64,000 nt of DNA from Annulohypoxylon bovei var. microspora (Eukaryota; Ascomycota; Sordariomycetes; Xylariales; Hypoxylaceae). The stretch is from assembly GCA_022836615.1 (NCBI GenBank), contig MU405259.1:62001-126000 (forward strand), read 5' to 3'. A model generated the notes under the pieces. The model did not search any database, was not told the DNA's origin, and saw only the letters and a list, made by a program, of their open reading frames with translations. Of this stretch, positions 24,318 through 34,628 are shown in pieces. The translations under genes were made by a program, and so were the position numbers. The first letter of the stretch is position 1. Each line of letters starts with the position of its first letter.

Positions 24318-25806
24318 CCTACTATACGGATTCGCAACCGGATTTTAATTCGAAATTACTATTATTTTATTTCAAGGGCGTCTTTGGTATAGGACTGGAC
24401 GTATGTCATGCTCGTTTTTGGGCTCGAGCTTTGGATAAGGGATGACATCTTTTACGAATCGGCAACACAATACAGCGGCGCATTATTGATACCCACTCGA
24501 CATTACTTGACTTCTTTTTGTCTTCTTATGGAATACACAATATCATGTCGTTTTCGTTATTTATACTTATATTAATGGCCTCATTTCTTACCATTATCAT
24601 GCAACAATAGAGGAAGACGTCGATACACGGAAAGGGCGCATGAATATGAGAGATCCTTTAAATCTCGAGGCTTGGATAAGGTAGTTGGGGTATTGGGGCC
24701 GTGGCGGTGGCTGTCGTCGATCAGGACATGTGTATCTGAGACATGGGGGCGAAGCACGAGTTTACGTGCCCACATAACGAAAATAGAATTCGTGTACATA
24801 ATTTTACAGCCTGCCTCGCTGAGAGGACCTAGTACTTAATGTATAGGCGCGCCGGGTTGATAAAAATACAATCCGATGCCACATTTATCATATCGTCTTA
24901 CATACTGAATCATTCATGACACACCACGGAAATATATAGATCGATATTGAGGAGCAACAAGGTGCCGTAAACATCGAGGTGTGTGGTGGTATGTATGTGC
25001 TCCTCCGTGAAAGCTTCAATGGGTCGGGAATCATATCGATCTGCGAGGAGCACGTTTTCCCCTCGCCATGCGATCGGCGGCGGGCGGGGACATGCGTATC
25101 ATCTCCCGCGTGTCGAATCCACGATCTAGAGAGAGAACACTAGTTCTTAGCTGCTCATGCTAAGCCATCCTTCATGTCGACAAGCGCACGCTTATGCCAA
25201 AATGTGCATGCGCATATCCATAGATAGATATCGATATCCTCCATTGGCAGAACAGAGGAGAGAGATACTGGGCGTGGTGAGATGTGATCGGCGGGTAGCC
25301 GCTTGCCTACCTGCATAGGTAGCTTACCATTAGGTAGGTAGGTACAGAACCTCGACGCCCGTGGCCGTCGGGCGTGGAAATTCGAAGGAATTCTAGGTAG
25401 GCGTCGGTTATGTGCAGATATCGAGCAAACTGGACCGTCTGTGATAGATATTGTATAGCTTAGTTTGGCACTGATATTACGAACGTCCTTTAGTTAGGTA
25501 CGTACTTGCCTACTTACTCGTCACTGTGGCATAATATGGGTTGATTTGATAGGTATCACTATTAACACGGCATCGTGGAACGACATATGAAATGCTTCTT
25601 TATTTCTTTCCTTATTTACACCATTTCTATCCTGTAATCGATCACGTGCATAATTATAGACACGAATTTTCCTTTTCTTTCCCATCCGCCATTCGTAGTT
25701 ACGTTGACATCAGCATCAGCATCAGCATCGGCATCTACCCCTTTCTTGCCTTGCCTTTCCTTTCCTTTTCATTCACATCGTCTACCCTCTATCCCTACCC
25801 TACCCC
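24318..25806. other. Convergent spacer, no gene
   Basis: The 3' regions of the GPI-anchored protein gene and of GPI13 meet here. TAGGTA motifs occur at about 25313-25347 and 25495-25515, and a TC-rich tract (about 25590-25800) lies next to the GPI13 stop. I see no gene. Confidence 0.6.
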
Positions 25807-28800
25807 CTAATCCGCGAACCCGAACACCTCGCTAATAGCCAGGGTATTCGTGCGCACGCCCAGCAGCGCGACCGCGATGCCCACGAGATCCACAATCACC
25901 AGCACGGCCGCCGCCATCATGAACCTCGGGCTGAAGACGCGGTACAGCATGAGGTGGCGCCTCAGGTGCCCGGCCCAGGCCATGGTCGCCAGGCTCTCGA
26001 CGGCGTAGTACGCGACGAAGGCGGCGAGGGCGCGGCTGGCGCTCTCGAGGCCGCCCTTACGCTTGGGGCTCGTCTTCCACAGGACGAGCAGGGGCACGGC
26101 GGCGGCGGCGAGGATCTGGGCGGCGAAGGTGTTGAGGGCGACGGCGAGCGGGCTCCAGGGGTAGCGGATGGTGAGGAGGGGCACGAACGCGCTGTCCCAC
26201 TGGATGGAGGCGAGGACGGCCTGGTGGCCCGTCTTGAAGTAGTGGAAGTTCCCGAGCAGCGCGAGCGTCACCGGCCCGACGGTCTCGGACGACAAGTCGT
26301 TGAGGTCGAGGATCTCGGCCAGCGAGAGGATCTGCCACAGCATGATGGCGATGGCACCGCCGCCCATCGGCTTCGAGAGGAGGATGCACGCGCACGCGAT
26401 GTTGACCGGAAGGAAGAGGTACCGCGCGCCGTTCACGTTGCCGTAGCCGAGGACGGTGATTTGGGCTGTGCGGGGGTTGGCTGATGTCGAGGAGATGGAG
26501 ACGCAGGGGGGGGCCCAAATAAATGCAGTTGTACCGGCTACAACAACCAGCGCTAGGACCAGCTGGGCGATGGAGACATGGATGGTTTTGAGCATCGTCT
26601 GCGACAGCGAAGTAATCCATCCTCCATTATCCGCGGCGTCAAGAGTCCAATAGATGGCTGCGAGGAAGAGAGCGGTTCGGACGACGTAGCCGATCCACAT
26701 GGGCGCAAGACCCTCGTATGACCGCGAGGTCCCCATATATGATTTAATTATAGACGGAAGAATAAGGAAGACTGCGAAAGGTATGGCTAATTGCCAGGGA
26801 GCTGATGTCGACGAGTTGGCGGACGCATAGTATGTCGACGTGCAGTAGGGCATCTGCTCGTCTCTGCAGAGTTTCGAGAAGGAGGCCAGCCGTCCAAGGG
26901 CGACGAATAAAATGGAGTGGTACACGCCTAGAGCCCGGTCCCGGATCGAGGGTCGTTGGAGCGCGGAGATAGCACTTGCAAACCCAAACGTTGAAAGGAA
27001 GAACAACGATATTGAGTCTTCCCAGATCGTATATGAGTTGGAAGCAAAGCCGATTGACTGGCTCAAAGTGAAGATGACAGACAGCCAACCCCAAGATGTG
27101 TTTGGTAGGAGGTTGAGTATATGTATCCCGCGGATCTTAAGTAGAGTACCGGCCACAGCAAGTATACTTCCAATAGCAGTCGCAGCAACAGCCAATAGCC
27201 ACTCATCGGATTCTGCGGTCTTGACAAGCGTAAAGCTAAGAACCCCTATTAACCCACCGCTTATAAGCCCCGCCTTGACGAGTGACCTGCTTAGGTTCTT
27301 GTAAGATGCAACCTCTGGCCCTGTTGAACCTTGCAATTCTAGGCTCTTCTCCGCAAAGTCTAGCTCAGCATCATCTAAGACTGCAAAGTCTTCATCTTCG
27401 TCTCTCGAGACATAAAGCAATAACGTGATCACACCAAACGCCATTACCAGAAGACCTAGCACCATTTTCGGGATGTCGAATCTGGCCCAAAGATCCTTAC
27501 ATAATCTTAAAGTCCCCTCCTGGTAAGCAGTATAAGCATCATATAATTCTTTCCATGGTTTGGATTTGGATTTGATGTTTGCCTGGACAAGTGCTTCGGC
27601 ATTATTCCAAAGTGACGCAGGAGATCCAGGCTGAGTACTCTGTTCAATCCCTCGAGCCTGAAAGTAGGATGCCTGATATCTCCTGATTCCGGCGGATGCT
27701 ATACTAGAAGCAGCAGCTAAATGATTCCAAGCATTCCCCTTGAGACCAGCGAAGGCTTCCTCGATCGGCTGGCCGAGATTGTTGTATGGTATAGGAATTC
27801 CTAGCAGAAGAGCCAAAGTTGGAACTAAATCGATTTGATTTACTGGCCGGATTTTAGCTGTCGCAGGCGGCGTCTTAAACTCGGGTTGCGTGCGGCCAAA
27901 AATCGGGGTTTTCGAATACATCCATAGAGCAGCCTCAACCTCATCGTCACTTTCACCACCGTGATCACCCTTGCCGTCCATGCCATGATCACCCATGACA
28001 ACCAATAGCGTTTCATCATCGATCTCCTTCACAAGGTCTTGGATGAAAGTGTTCATCTGCTGAAGCTTAGCAGTCATGGCGACATGGTTAGGTCCATATC
28101 GATGACCAGCATGGTCCACGCCAAGAAGGTGTCCTATGAGAATGTCCCATTGCTGCGTTTTGTCGGGTTTCAACAGTGGAAATATGTGGTCTATCACGCC
28201 ATTGTCTACCGTGTGCAGATCCCAGACGTTAAGACTGTCATAAGCTCTACTGATATTTGGTTGGAAGTAGCCGGGAAATAGAGCGGTCCAGGTGTCGTCT
28301 CCTAAATGAACGATTCGCTTTCCTTGGCCCCTCCACTGCATCAGTAGATTGTCTTCTTCTATGGCCGTTCCGGCAAAGTTAGATCCCATATCAACGAATG
28401 TAGGTAAGGTTCCGGTTGTTAAACCTTTCAGCCTTTGAAGAGTAGTGGTTGGTGGATCTGCGATGAATGGTCGCAGAAACGCATTTCCTGGTGACTGGAC
28501 CGAAGTCTCGTAGAGAAAGGGGAGCGCATTATGATACACCGCAGCAGTATCCTTATCCTCGACCGGGATTGTAAAATCGTATCGTAAAGCATCTATCAGA
28601 ACCACAACAGCCTTGTTGAAGGTCTTGGGATGCCAGCAGCCACCGTCTACAGAGCCCCTCCCTTTCCATTCCAATAAAGGCTCGATAGGTGGACTATCGC
28701 ACTCTGACCGTTCGTCCAGAACCAGCCTGGTCAAGAGGAAACCGCTAGTAAAGAGTAATATGCCAACGATATGCATACACAGCAACCAGACCCAAAACCC

Positions 28801-29022
28801 TAAAGTCCAAAAACACCGGCGCTCAAAAGCTGTTTTTCGACGAGCTTCGAGAGCTTCGAGAGCTACGCGCTGGGATTCGTCTGCTGCTGAGGAGCCATTG
28901 TTCTTTCCTGCGGCGCCCGCAATACTTTCAAGCTCTTTTAACCGTTTTGCGCGAGCCCATTCTGCTGCGATGGCCTTGTATTCGGTGGTGGGAGGTTTTG
29001 GTCGGGTATTGCGAGAGGGCAT
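25807..29022 (-). CDS. gpi13: GPI ethanolamine phosphate transferase 3 (Gpi13/PIG-O)
   Basis: A single uninterrupted frame of 1071 residues, the usual length of the family. A membrane segment lies at about 72-101 (WVWLLCMHIVGILLFTSGFLL). The lumenal alkaline-phosphatase-like catalytic domain has metal-binding blocks VVVLIDALRYDF (Asp at 144), GLTTGTLPTF with the likely nucleophilic threonine, HLLGVDHAGHRYGP and VVMGDHGMDGKGDHGG. The C-terminal half from about residue 520 is a run of many membrane helices. The enzyme transfers phosphoethanolamine from phosphatidylethanolamine to the third mannose of the GPI precursor in the ER; this is the group that later links to the protein. It is essential in yeast. 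The C-terminal coding part (25807-26450) is clearly more GC-rich than the rest. Confidence 0.96.
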   Translation of the reverse strand: MPSRNTRPKPPTTEYKAIAAEWARAKRLKELESIAGAAGKNNGSSAADESQRVALEALEARRKTAFERRCFWTLGFWVWLLCMHIVGILLFTSGFLLTRLVLDERSECDSPPIEPLLEWKGRGSVDGGCWHPKTFNKAVVVLIDALRYDFTIPVEDKDTAAVYHNALPFLYETSVQSPGNAFLRPFIADPPTTTLQRLKGLTTGTLPTFVDMGSNFAGTAIEEDNLLMQWRGQGKRIVHLGDDTWTALFPGYFQPNISRAYDSLNVWDLHTVDNGVIDHIFPLLKPDKTQQWDILIGHLLGVDHAGHRYGPNHVAMTAKLQQMNTFIQDLVKEIDDETLLVVMGDHGMDGKGDHGGESDDEVEAALWMYSKTPIFGRTQPEFKTPPATAKIRPVNQIDLVPTLALLLGIPIPYNNLGQPIEEAFAGLKGNAWNHLAAASSIASAGIRRYQASYFQARGIEQSTQPGSPASLWNNAEALVQANIKSKSKPWKELYDAYTAYQEGTLRLCKDLWARFDIPKMVLGLLVMAFGVITLLLYVSRDEDEDFAVLDDAELDFAEKSLELQGSTGPEVASYKNLSRSLVKAGLISGGLIGVLSFTLVKTAESDEWLLAVAATAIGSILAVAGTLLKIRGIHILNLLPNTSWGWLSVIFTLSQSIGFASNSYTIWEDSISLFFLSTFGFASAISALQRPSIRDRALGVYHSILFVALGRLASFSKLCRDEQMPYCTSTYYASANSSTSAPWQLAIPFAVFLILPSIIKSYMGTSRSYEGLAPMWIGYVVRTALFLAAIYWTLDAADNGGWITSLSQTMLKTIHVSIAQLVLALVVVAGTTAFIWAPPCVSISSTSANPRTAQITVLGYGNVNGARYLFLPVNIACACILLSKPMGGGAIAIMLWQILSLAEILDLNDLSSETVGPVTLALLGNFHYFKTGHQAVLASIQWDSAFVPLLTIRYPWSPLAVALNTFAAQILAAAAVPLLVLWKTSPKRKGGLESASRALAAFVAYYAVESLATMAWAGHLRRHLMLYRVFSPRFMMAAAVLVIVDLVGIAVALLGVRTNTLAISEVFGFAD

Positions 29023-29554
29023 ATTTCGTGGGTCGTGGGTTGTGGATCGAGGGGGGGGAAGTAATTAACGCGTCGTGTACGGATCAGTTGTAGCCATTGG
29101 CTTTCTATATGCAAATTCTAACCAGGAAGAGAGAAATAAGAAAGTGCACAGCTAGAAAGAAAACATTAACTAAGCCTTAGGTATTAAAGTGATCATGTTA
29201 TAGAAAGACAGGAAGTTTGAAACAATATGTGAATTTGTAAAAATGAAGGTTGTGTAAAAAAAGAAGCTTAAGCTTAAGCTCATTCAATATCCCAATTCTA
29301 ATTTGTCGATACATGAGTACATGTGGTATGACGAAACCTTGTACAGCCATTGGTTCCTGCCAATGTGCGGACACTTGGCACTGCCCGTATACTAATTACA
29401 TAAGGTATGCGCTTATCTAATAAATCCTATTGAATCCTACAATTTTCACTTCATCTCTTCCCTCTTCCTTAAATAAATAATATCAAACATATTTGACAGT
29501 AAGTCCTACTTTACAATACATTTCCAAATTCCATACTCTCTCATAGACGCAAAG
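29023..29554. promoter_or_regulatory. GPI13 upstream region / SDR 3' end
   Basis: This 532-bp AT-rich spacer lies between two minus-strand genes. It includes a 16-bp perfect palindrome of AGCTTA units at 29265-29280 and tail-like AT-rich sequence just right of the SDR stop. Confidence 0.5.
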
Positions 29555-30454
29555 CTAGACCGCCGTCGTCATCCTAAACTTCAACAGGTCCTGCTTCACA
29601 ATATCGTCCTTCTTGGCCTCAAGCTCCTCCATATCCCATTTGCAGTTGACATACCTCCCGCTCAGCCACGGGCGCTTCTCCGCAGTCAACCACACGGCGC
29701 AATGTCCCGGGAGTTGCGGTTCGTCGACCAAGACTTTGTGCATACGTTCAGGCATGTTACATGCTAGCTCTGTCTTGATGCCGCCGGGATGAAACGCGTA
29801 GCAAACCAGGCCCTGGTCCTGGTATTCCACTGCTATGAATTCCGCGAGCCGGCAGACCACGAACTTGGTGGATTGGTAAGCTGAGGCGCTGGGCAAAACT
29901 GCGATAGCTCCGGCACTCGACGTGAGGAGATTGGTTTTGAGGTCTCCTTCGAGAAGCAGCGGGATAAAGTATTTGCTACACAGGTAGACTCCCTTGACAT
30001 TAACCTCGTACGTCATCCACCATTCGTCCACTTTGGAGTCGCCAATTTGCATCCACTCTGGTAAGTAGCCAGCATTGTTGATCAGTATATCTAGCTTCCC
30101 CTCGAACTCGTCGGAAATGATCTTTGCGGCGGCCTTGACGCTATCCTCTGACGTAACATCGAGGATTACGCTGACAACTTTGAGCTCATCCTTGCGACCG
30201 GCTTGTCTCGCCGCTTCTTTTATCTCAGTCACCACGGCTGACAGGTCAGACCGAGCACCGATGCCTATTTTGCTACAACCAGCTGCGGCATAGCTCAGTG
30301 CTGTCTCCTTTCCAACGCCCTTGGATGCTCCGGAGATAAAGACCGATCTTCCAGAGAGATCCAATTTCTTCGGAGATATGTACTCATACGTATCATTGTG
30401 TATGGTTTTGGTGAAATTGGAAACTGCTTCCTGGTTTGCTGCGGCTGTTGCCAT
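29555..30454 (-). CDS. Short-chain dehydrogenase/reductase (classical SDR)
   Basis: A single exon; from the Met at 30454 it codes 299 residues. The Rossmann glycine motif ISGASKGVGKE lies at about 41-51, followed by DVTSEDS, the NNAGY motif at about 126-130 and the catalytic set: Ser in LLTSSAGA, Tyr193 and Lys197 (YQSTK). The FHPGGIKTEL turn follows the active site. It is therefore an NAD(P)-dependent oxidoreductase; the substrate is not readable. An in-frame Met at 30568 would add 38 residues that resemble no SDR, and the leader there contains spacer-type TACCTACC sequence, so I prefer 30454. It runs in the same direction as GPI13, but nothing suggests they are functionally linked. Confidence 0.9.
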   Translation of the reverse strand: MATAAANQEAVSNFTKTIHNDTYEYISPKKLDLSGRSVFISGASKGVGKETALSYAAAGCSKIGIGARSDLSAVVTEIKEAARQAGRKDELKVVSVILDVTSEDSVKAAAKIISDEFEGKLDILINNAGYLPEWMQIGDSKVDEWWMTYEVNVKGVYLCSKYFIPLLLEGDLKTNLLTSSAGAIAVLPSASAYQSTKFVVCRLAEFIAVEYQDQGLVCYAFHPGGIKTELACNMPERMHKVLVDEPQLPGHCAVWLTAEKRPWLSGRYVNCKWDMEELEAKKDDIVKQDLLKFRMTTAV

Positions 30455-33400
30455 GATGACCGATTCGTTAATGCCGCGTATTAGGTTGTCAGAAAGTGAG
30501 ATTGCGATGCTTACTTCAACATAGAAGGTCACGAAAGAGACTTTATACTGAGTCATGGATAAAGCCATTGCTACCTACCTAGAAGTAGGTATCCACCTAA
30601 CAACGAGCTTACGAATATATCGGAATTTCACGCCAGTACGCAAAAGCCTTCCCTGAACGTTCTACCGCCAATGAAATGGTCATGAGCATGGTCATTGTAG
30701 GTACTCACTCGTGCCGAGGAGGAGATAGCGGTATTGAACGGAGTTTAGTTTCAAGATATTGACCCATTACTCGACGAAATGCGACATGGTAGTTAGGTAG
30801 TGGGGGAACCCCGAAGACGTCCCTAACATGCTCATGCCCACAAGTATTGAAGACGGCTAGCCAATTATATCACGACTAACATAGCTTTCCTTCGTCGAGG
30901 TAGTCCAAATTGGGGCACGTCTTAATAGCAGCTACTAAGTTTAGTAACTTCTGCCGATCATTCCCGGGTATAAGTTACTGATCTTGAATCGGCACTTCCA
31001 ACAGCGATCCACACCTCGTGTAGTCTGGCACTTCCTGAACGGTGAACCTACGGAACGACCCGGCGACTGGATACTTATCCATCCCACATCCCATATCTAG
31101 TTATTAGTTTAATTCCTCAAATTCCACACCGACAGCGAGAGACCGGTATCACTACCGGAATATTGGCATGGTCTCTAGACTCTAGTCCCTAGGCAGCCTT
31201 ACGCCCCGACAGATCCTAGTCGGCGCATGTCTACATAAGCATCATTGGATAAACTATTATTTAAACCCGAGAGCTTAGAGCTGAGACAACAGTTTCTATC
31301 CCACTTCGTAACTATTGATTCCCCGACAAGACTTTCGCTAATGCTCGGCACCGATATGACTATTGTGGTATAGCCTCGTCGAGAGAGTACAAGTCGCATG
31401 CTATCTGTCTCACTCTAAGACTTAGAGAGTACCTATGAACACTACGCCGGCGGCTCCGGTCTTCGTACTAGAGAATACTTTCATCGGCATGAGATGGACC
31501 TTCGTGGTACACTGTCGATAGAACACTCTGCTATAAAAAAACGGCATTCACTAGTTGACTAAACTTTACTAGAAAGATTGCCTCCTAGCTGTGTATACAC
31601 ATATTCCTTGTTTAGCATTGGTAACAACGTGATACGTATCACCATATTGCACCACAGACGGCTATTCCGGAAGACCTATCCGTATTCATGAAGAGTCCTA
31701 CTAGGCAACCCATGATATCGGTTGGTTATATCTGACAAGCCTTCAAAGGGAACGAATACCGTACTGTCTAGCATTGACAAGACCATCTATTACGCAGCTA
31801 GGATATTCGGCGATATGTCACCTCGATCACGGCCGAGCTCTGAATACGCCGTCGTCGTTTAGCCTACCATTTTCTTGTCCTGGTTTGTCTTACCGAACAC
31901 TAGGCACTTAAGGTGTCATGTCAGTTAAGAAAGAAACGCCGACATGTTTCACAGAACCACGTATGGAGAAAGAATTTGTGCTTCATGTCACTTTATCTAG
32001 CATATCCGCATATCCGCATATCCACAGTATTTCCTCTACCTCGAATAAAAAGGGAACTCAACCATTGGGTGTGCTGACTTACATGTAAGATCGTGTTACG
32101 TCACGATACATCATTGAACGTTAAGCTGGCGTCAACAAGAGCCTCAAACTACTCACATAAGACATGGTATGCATATCATGGATGTTGATAGTCTGCGGAC
32201 AGAGAGTTTTCCCGTTAAAGATGGGCCTAATCAAAGTCTGTGAGGTTACATACATATGTTTAACGCGTTCTCGACGTCGGAATTTGCCCGATAGGGTTGG
32301 TGTGCCAGATTTTATCAATAAGCTACCTAGTATTCAGTGGGTGATGATTAAGATTTCTCGGAAATAAGGTAGATTTGACTCTCGTAGCTGCTGCTACGCA
32401 AGGAATATCATACATAGATGCAGCATGGTTCTGCATGCTTTGGTGTAGAAACAAGGTCCCGGGTCCCGGAAGTGCTATGCCGTTGTAAGGGGAATCCTTA
32501 GAAATGGAAATTATAGATTTCCAAAGCTCTAGGAGAGCTAGCTTCTCGCAGCTAAAGGACCGAATACATAACCGTTTCTTAGCCCGGTACGTATGTACGA
32601 CACGTCGAGGTTGTAAATGACTGTAGCTAACTAGCCCATCCCCACAGCTGCTAGTGCCTCGGCAGGTCGAAACCAGACCTTTCTCAGGGGTCCATAAGTT
32701 GACGACCCAAGCTTCATCTAGTTTAATCGACAAATCGGAGTTCCGAGCTATCCTTCGGACTACAGACCGAACCCGGGATGTCGTGATATGTCCACCAAAA
32801 TTGAATCATCGCGAGTATAGTCGGCGGAGAAAACACCACGATAAAGTCTGGGCTACTCGGCTCCGAGCTATCCGAGCGTTGACGCCATAGCTAGAATGCC
32901 GAGTTGGCCGGCTGAAGATACTAGTAGGCATTAACAAGCCTGTCGCACGGCCGCGACTTGAGGATCTTGTCCTCGATATGCGCCGAGAAGCGTCTCCCGC
33001 GACTAGATGTCACTCATGCTTTAGCTCGGTAAACCACCCGAGTGGCGCAAATCCGGTTGCCAAGGTGTCAAATTCTCTCTTCCTTTACCGTTTGGATATT
33101 TTTTTCTTCCATAACTATGCCTAGGTACATAGGTAGGTAGCTTCCAGAAATCCAACCAATTACCTAATCAGGCATACCATCATTTCACGTTGCTATACTC
33201 ACTCGCTATGTATAAGTACTCCGTTGTCGTCCTCTCTCCGAACCATGACAGGTATATACCTATCCCGAAGAACGTATAAGGCCGTAGTATCGAGAAGGAG
33301 AATTGAACACCAAGGTGAAACTGCCAATTTCACCCTGCTGCACATACAGCGAGATCATTCCAAGGAGAATGAAAATCAGGTAGGTTCTAAAACAGGTGCT

Positions 33401-34055
33401 TCTGTAATATTATCTGCCCCCTATCTATCTTGGCTCATATGTTTAATCTGGCTGGAAATTAGTAGACGCTTGGATCATGAACCGGACTGGTAGAGCAATG
33501 GTTTCTAGTTACACGTGATCTCAGTACGACCGATAGAGGATAGGATTCCTGATATCAGAAGACACGGGCACGAGTGAGACGACTAATGATCTCAGCATTG
33601 TTAAGAACAATAGATATCGTTGGTTTGTATAGAAATTACTTTAAGTATACAAGGGAGAATATATACCGCGCCCAGTGACCTCGTTTCTGCCTCTCACTAC
33701 AAGGCTAGTTGTCCATAATGGCCTTAGAAAATGGAAGGCAAAAAGCAAAGGGTATCGTTATATACAAGGACCAACGTGTACCTAAAGCCTGAACTAGTCA
33801 CGAAATGTCCATTCCAGGTTCGCCCTCCACCGCGCGGTCCGCGGCCCGTCCTTCAACTTCCTCGCCTCGTCCTAGAAGCGGTTAGAAGGAAGATTTAGAA
33901 ACATCTGCTTTGTATAGGTACACCATTATTCATGCATGTATATGTCATCCGTACTCCTCCGTCATGTTTTAATAACCCCTGGAAGTCGGCTAGTAGCAAC
34001 TGTGTAGCATATCTGATCTTAGTGATGCCGACTGGAAGATAATGCTAGTTGTAAC
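30455..34055. other. 3.6-kb gene-free spacer
   Basis: No coding gene is supported. Open frames of 60-136 codons (for example 32323-32733 minus, 33224-33493 plus) overlap one another in several frames and carry no domain. There is a 14-bp perfect palindrome GTGATACGTATCAC at 31629-31642 and TAGGTA motifs near 30580 and 33120-33140. I found no terminal repeats or transposase remains. Confidence 0.5.
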
Positions 34056-34628
34056 TTAGGAGAACTGGGAGCGATCCTTCTCCTTTAGTCCGCCGATTTG
34101 GTCCATATCGATCGAGTAGAAGCCGGCGCTGCTCTCTTTCTCATATGCGGGCAACTGCTCCTCCTTCACAGGTTCAAGGCCAACGGAGGTCTCGCCAACT
34201 CGGACAACCACGACGCGGCCACTTCTATGGCGGCCGCTCTCGTCCTGCTCATCCGGGAAGGTGATGTGGATCTCAGGCACGTTGTTGGGAGAGTACGGGG
34301 GTGCATTCGGGTCAGCCAGCATGGGGCGACCGTTTACAACCAGAATACTTTGTCGACCGTCGGCGGTCTGGATGGTCAGGCGGCGGGTGTTGTAGTCGTC
34401 GTGCTTGAGATCGTTATACTGAGGCAGGGTTTCTTTCTGCATCTGCTGCTCACGCTTTGCTCGTCGCAGCATAACTAGTAAAGCTACCATAACAAGGCCG
34501 AAGAAAGCGATACCAAGAAAAGCAATCATGAGATTGACGACGGTGTCAGATTCGCCTCCCATGTCAAGGTCCCGCCTAGAAAGGACAGCATTGCCACGGG
34601 CAATAAGACTGCTGAAAGTAGTAGACAT
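34056..34628 (-). CDS. Conserved fungal single-pass membrane protein of unknown function
   Basis: A single exon of 190 residues. A short N-terminus is followed by a membrane helix at about 30-54 (VVNLMIAFLGIAFFGLVMVALLV), a basic stop-transfer RRAKREQQ, and a cytosolic tail. The tail has the blocks RRLTIQTADGRQSILV, NVPEIHITFPDEQDESG, GRVVVVRVGETSVGLEPV and DMDQIGGLKEKD. These blocks recur in small membrane proteins of filamentous ascomycetes, but I know no function. The tail reads as folded beta-rich sequence followed by a disordered acidic end with a possible PPxY-like/LPAYEKE motif. Strong motif conservation and clean ends support a real gene. Confidence 0.78.
   Translation of the reverse strand: MSTTFSSLIARGNAVLSRRDLDMGGESDTVVNLMIAFLGIAFFGLVMVALLVMLRRAKREQQMQKETLPQYNDLKHDDYNTRRLTIQTADGRQSILVVNGRPMLADPNAPPYSPNNVPEIHITFPDEQDESGRHRSGRVVVVRVGETSVGLEPVKEEQLPAYEKESSAGFYSIDMDQIGGLKEKDRSQFS

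Noticed and set aside
23167..29022. Functional pairing of the GPI-anchored protein gene with GPI13
   Set aside because: GPI13 serves all GPI proteins. The genes are convergent and 1.5 kb apart, so adjacency is most likely chance.
30455..34055. Decayed or RIP-mutated transposon
   Set aside because: Base composition looks ordinary, and I found no terminal repeats, target duplications or transposase/reverse-transcriptase fragments. A dinucleotide RIP index would settle it.
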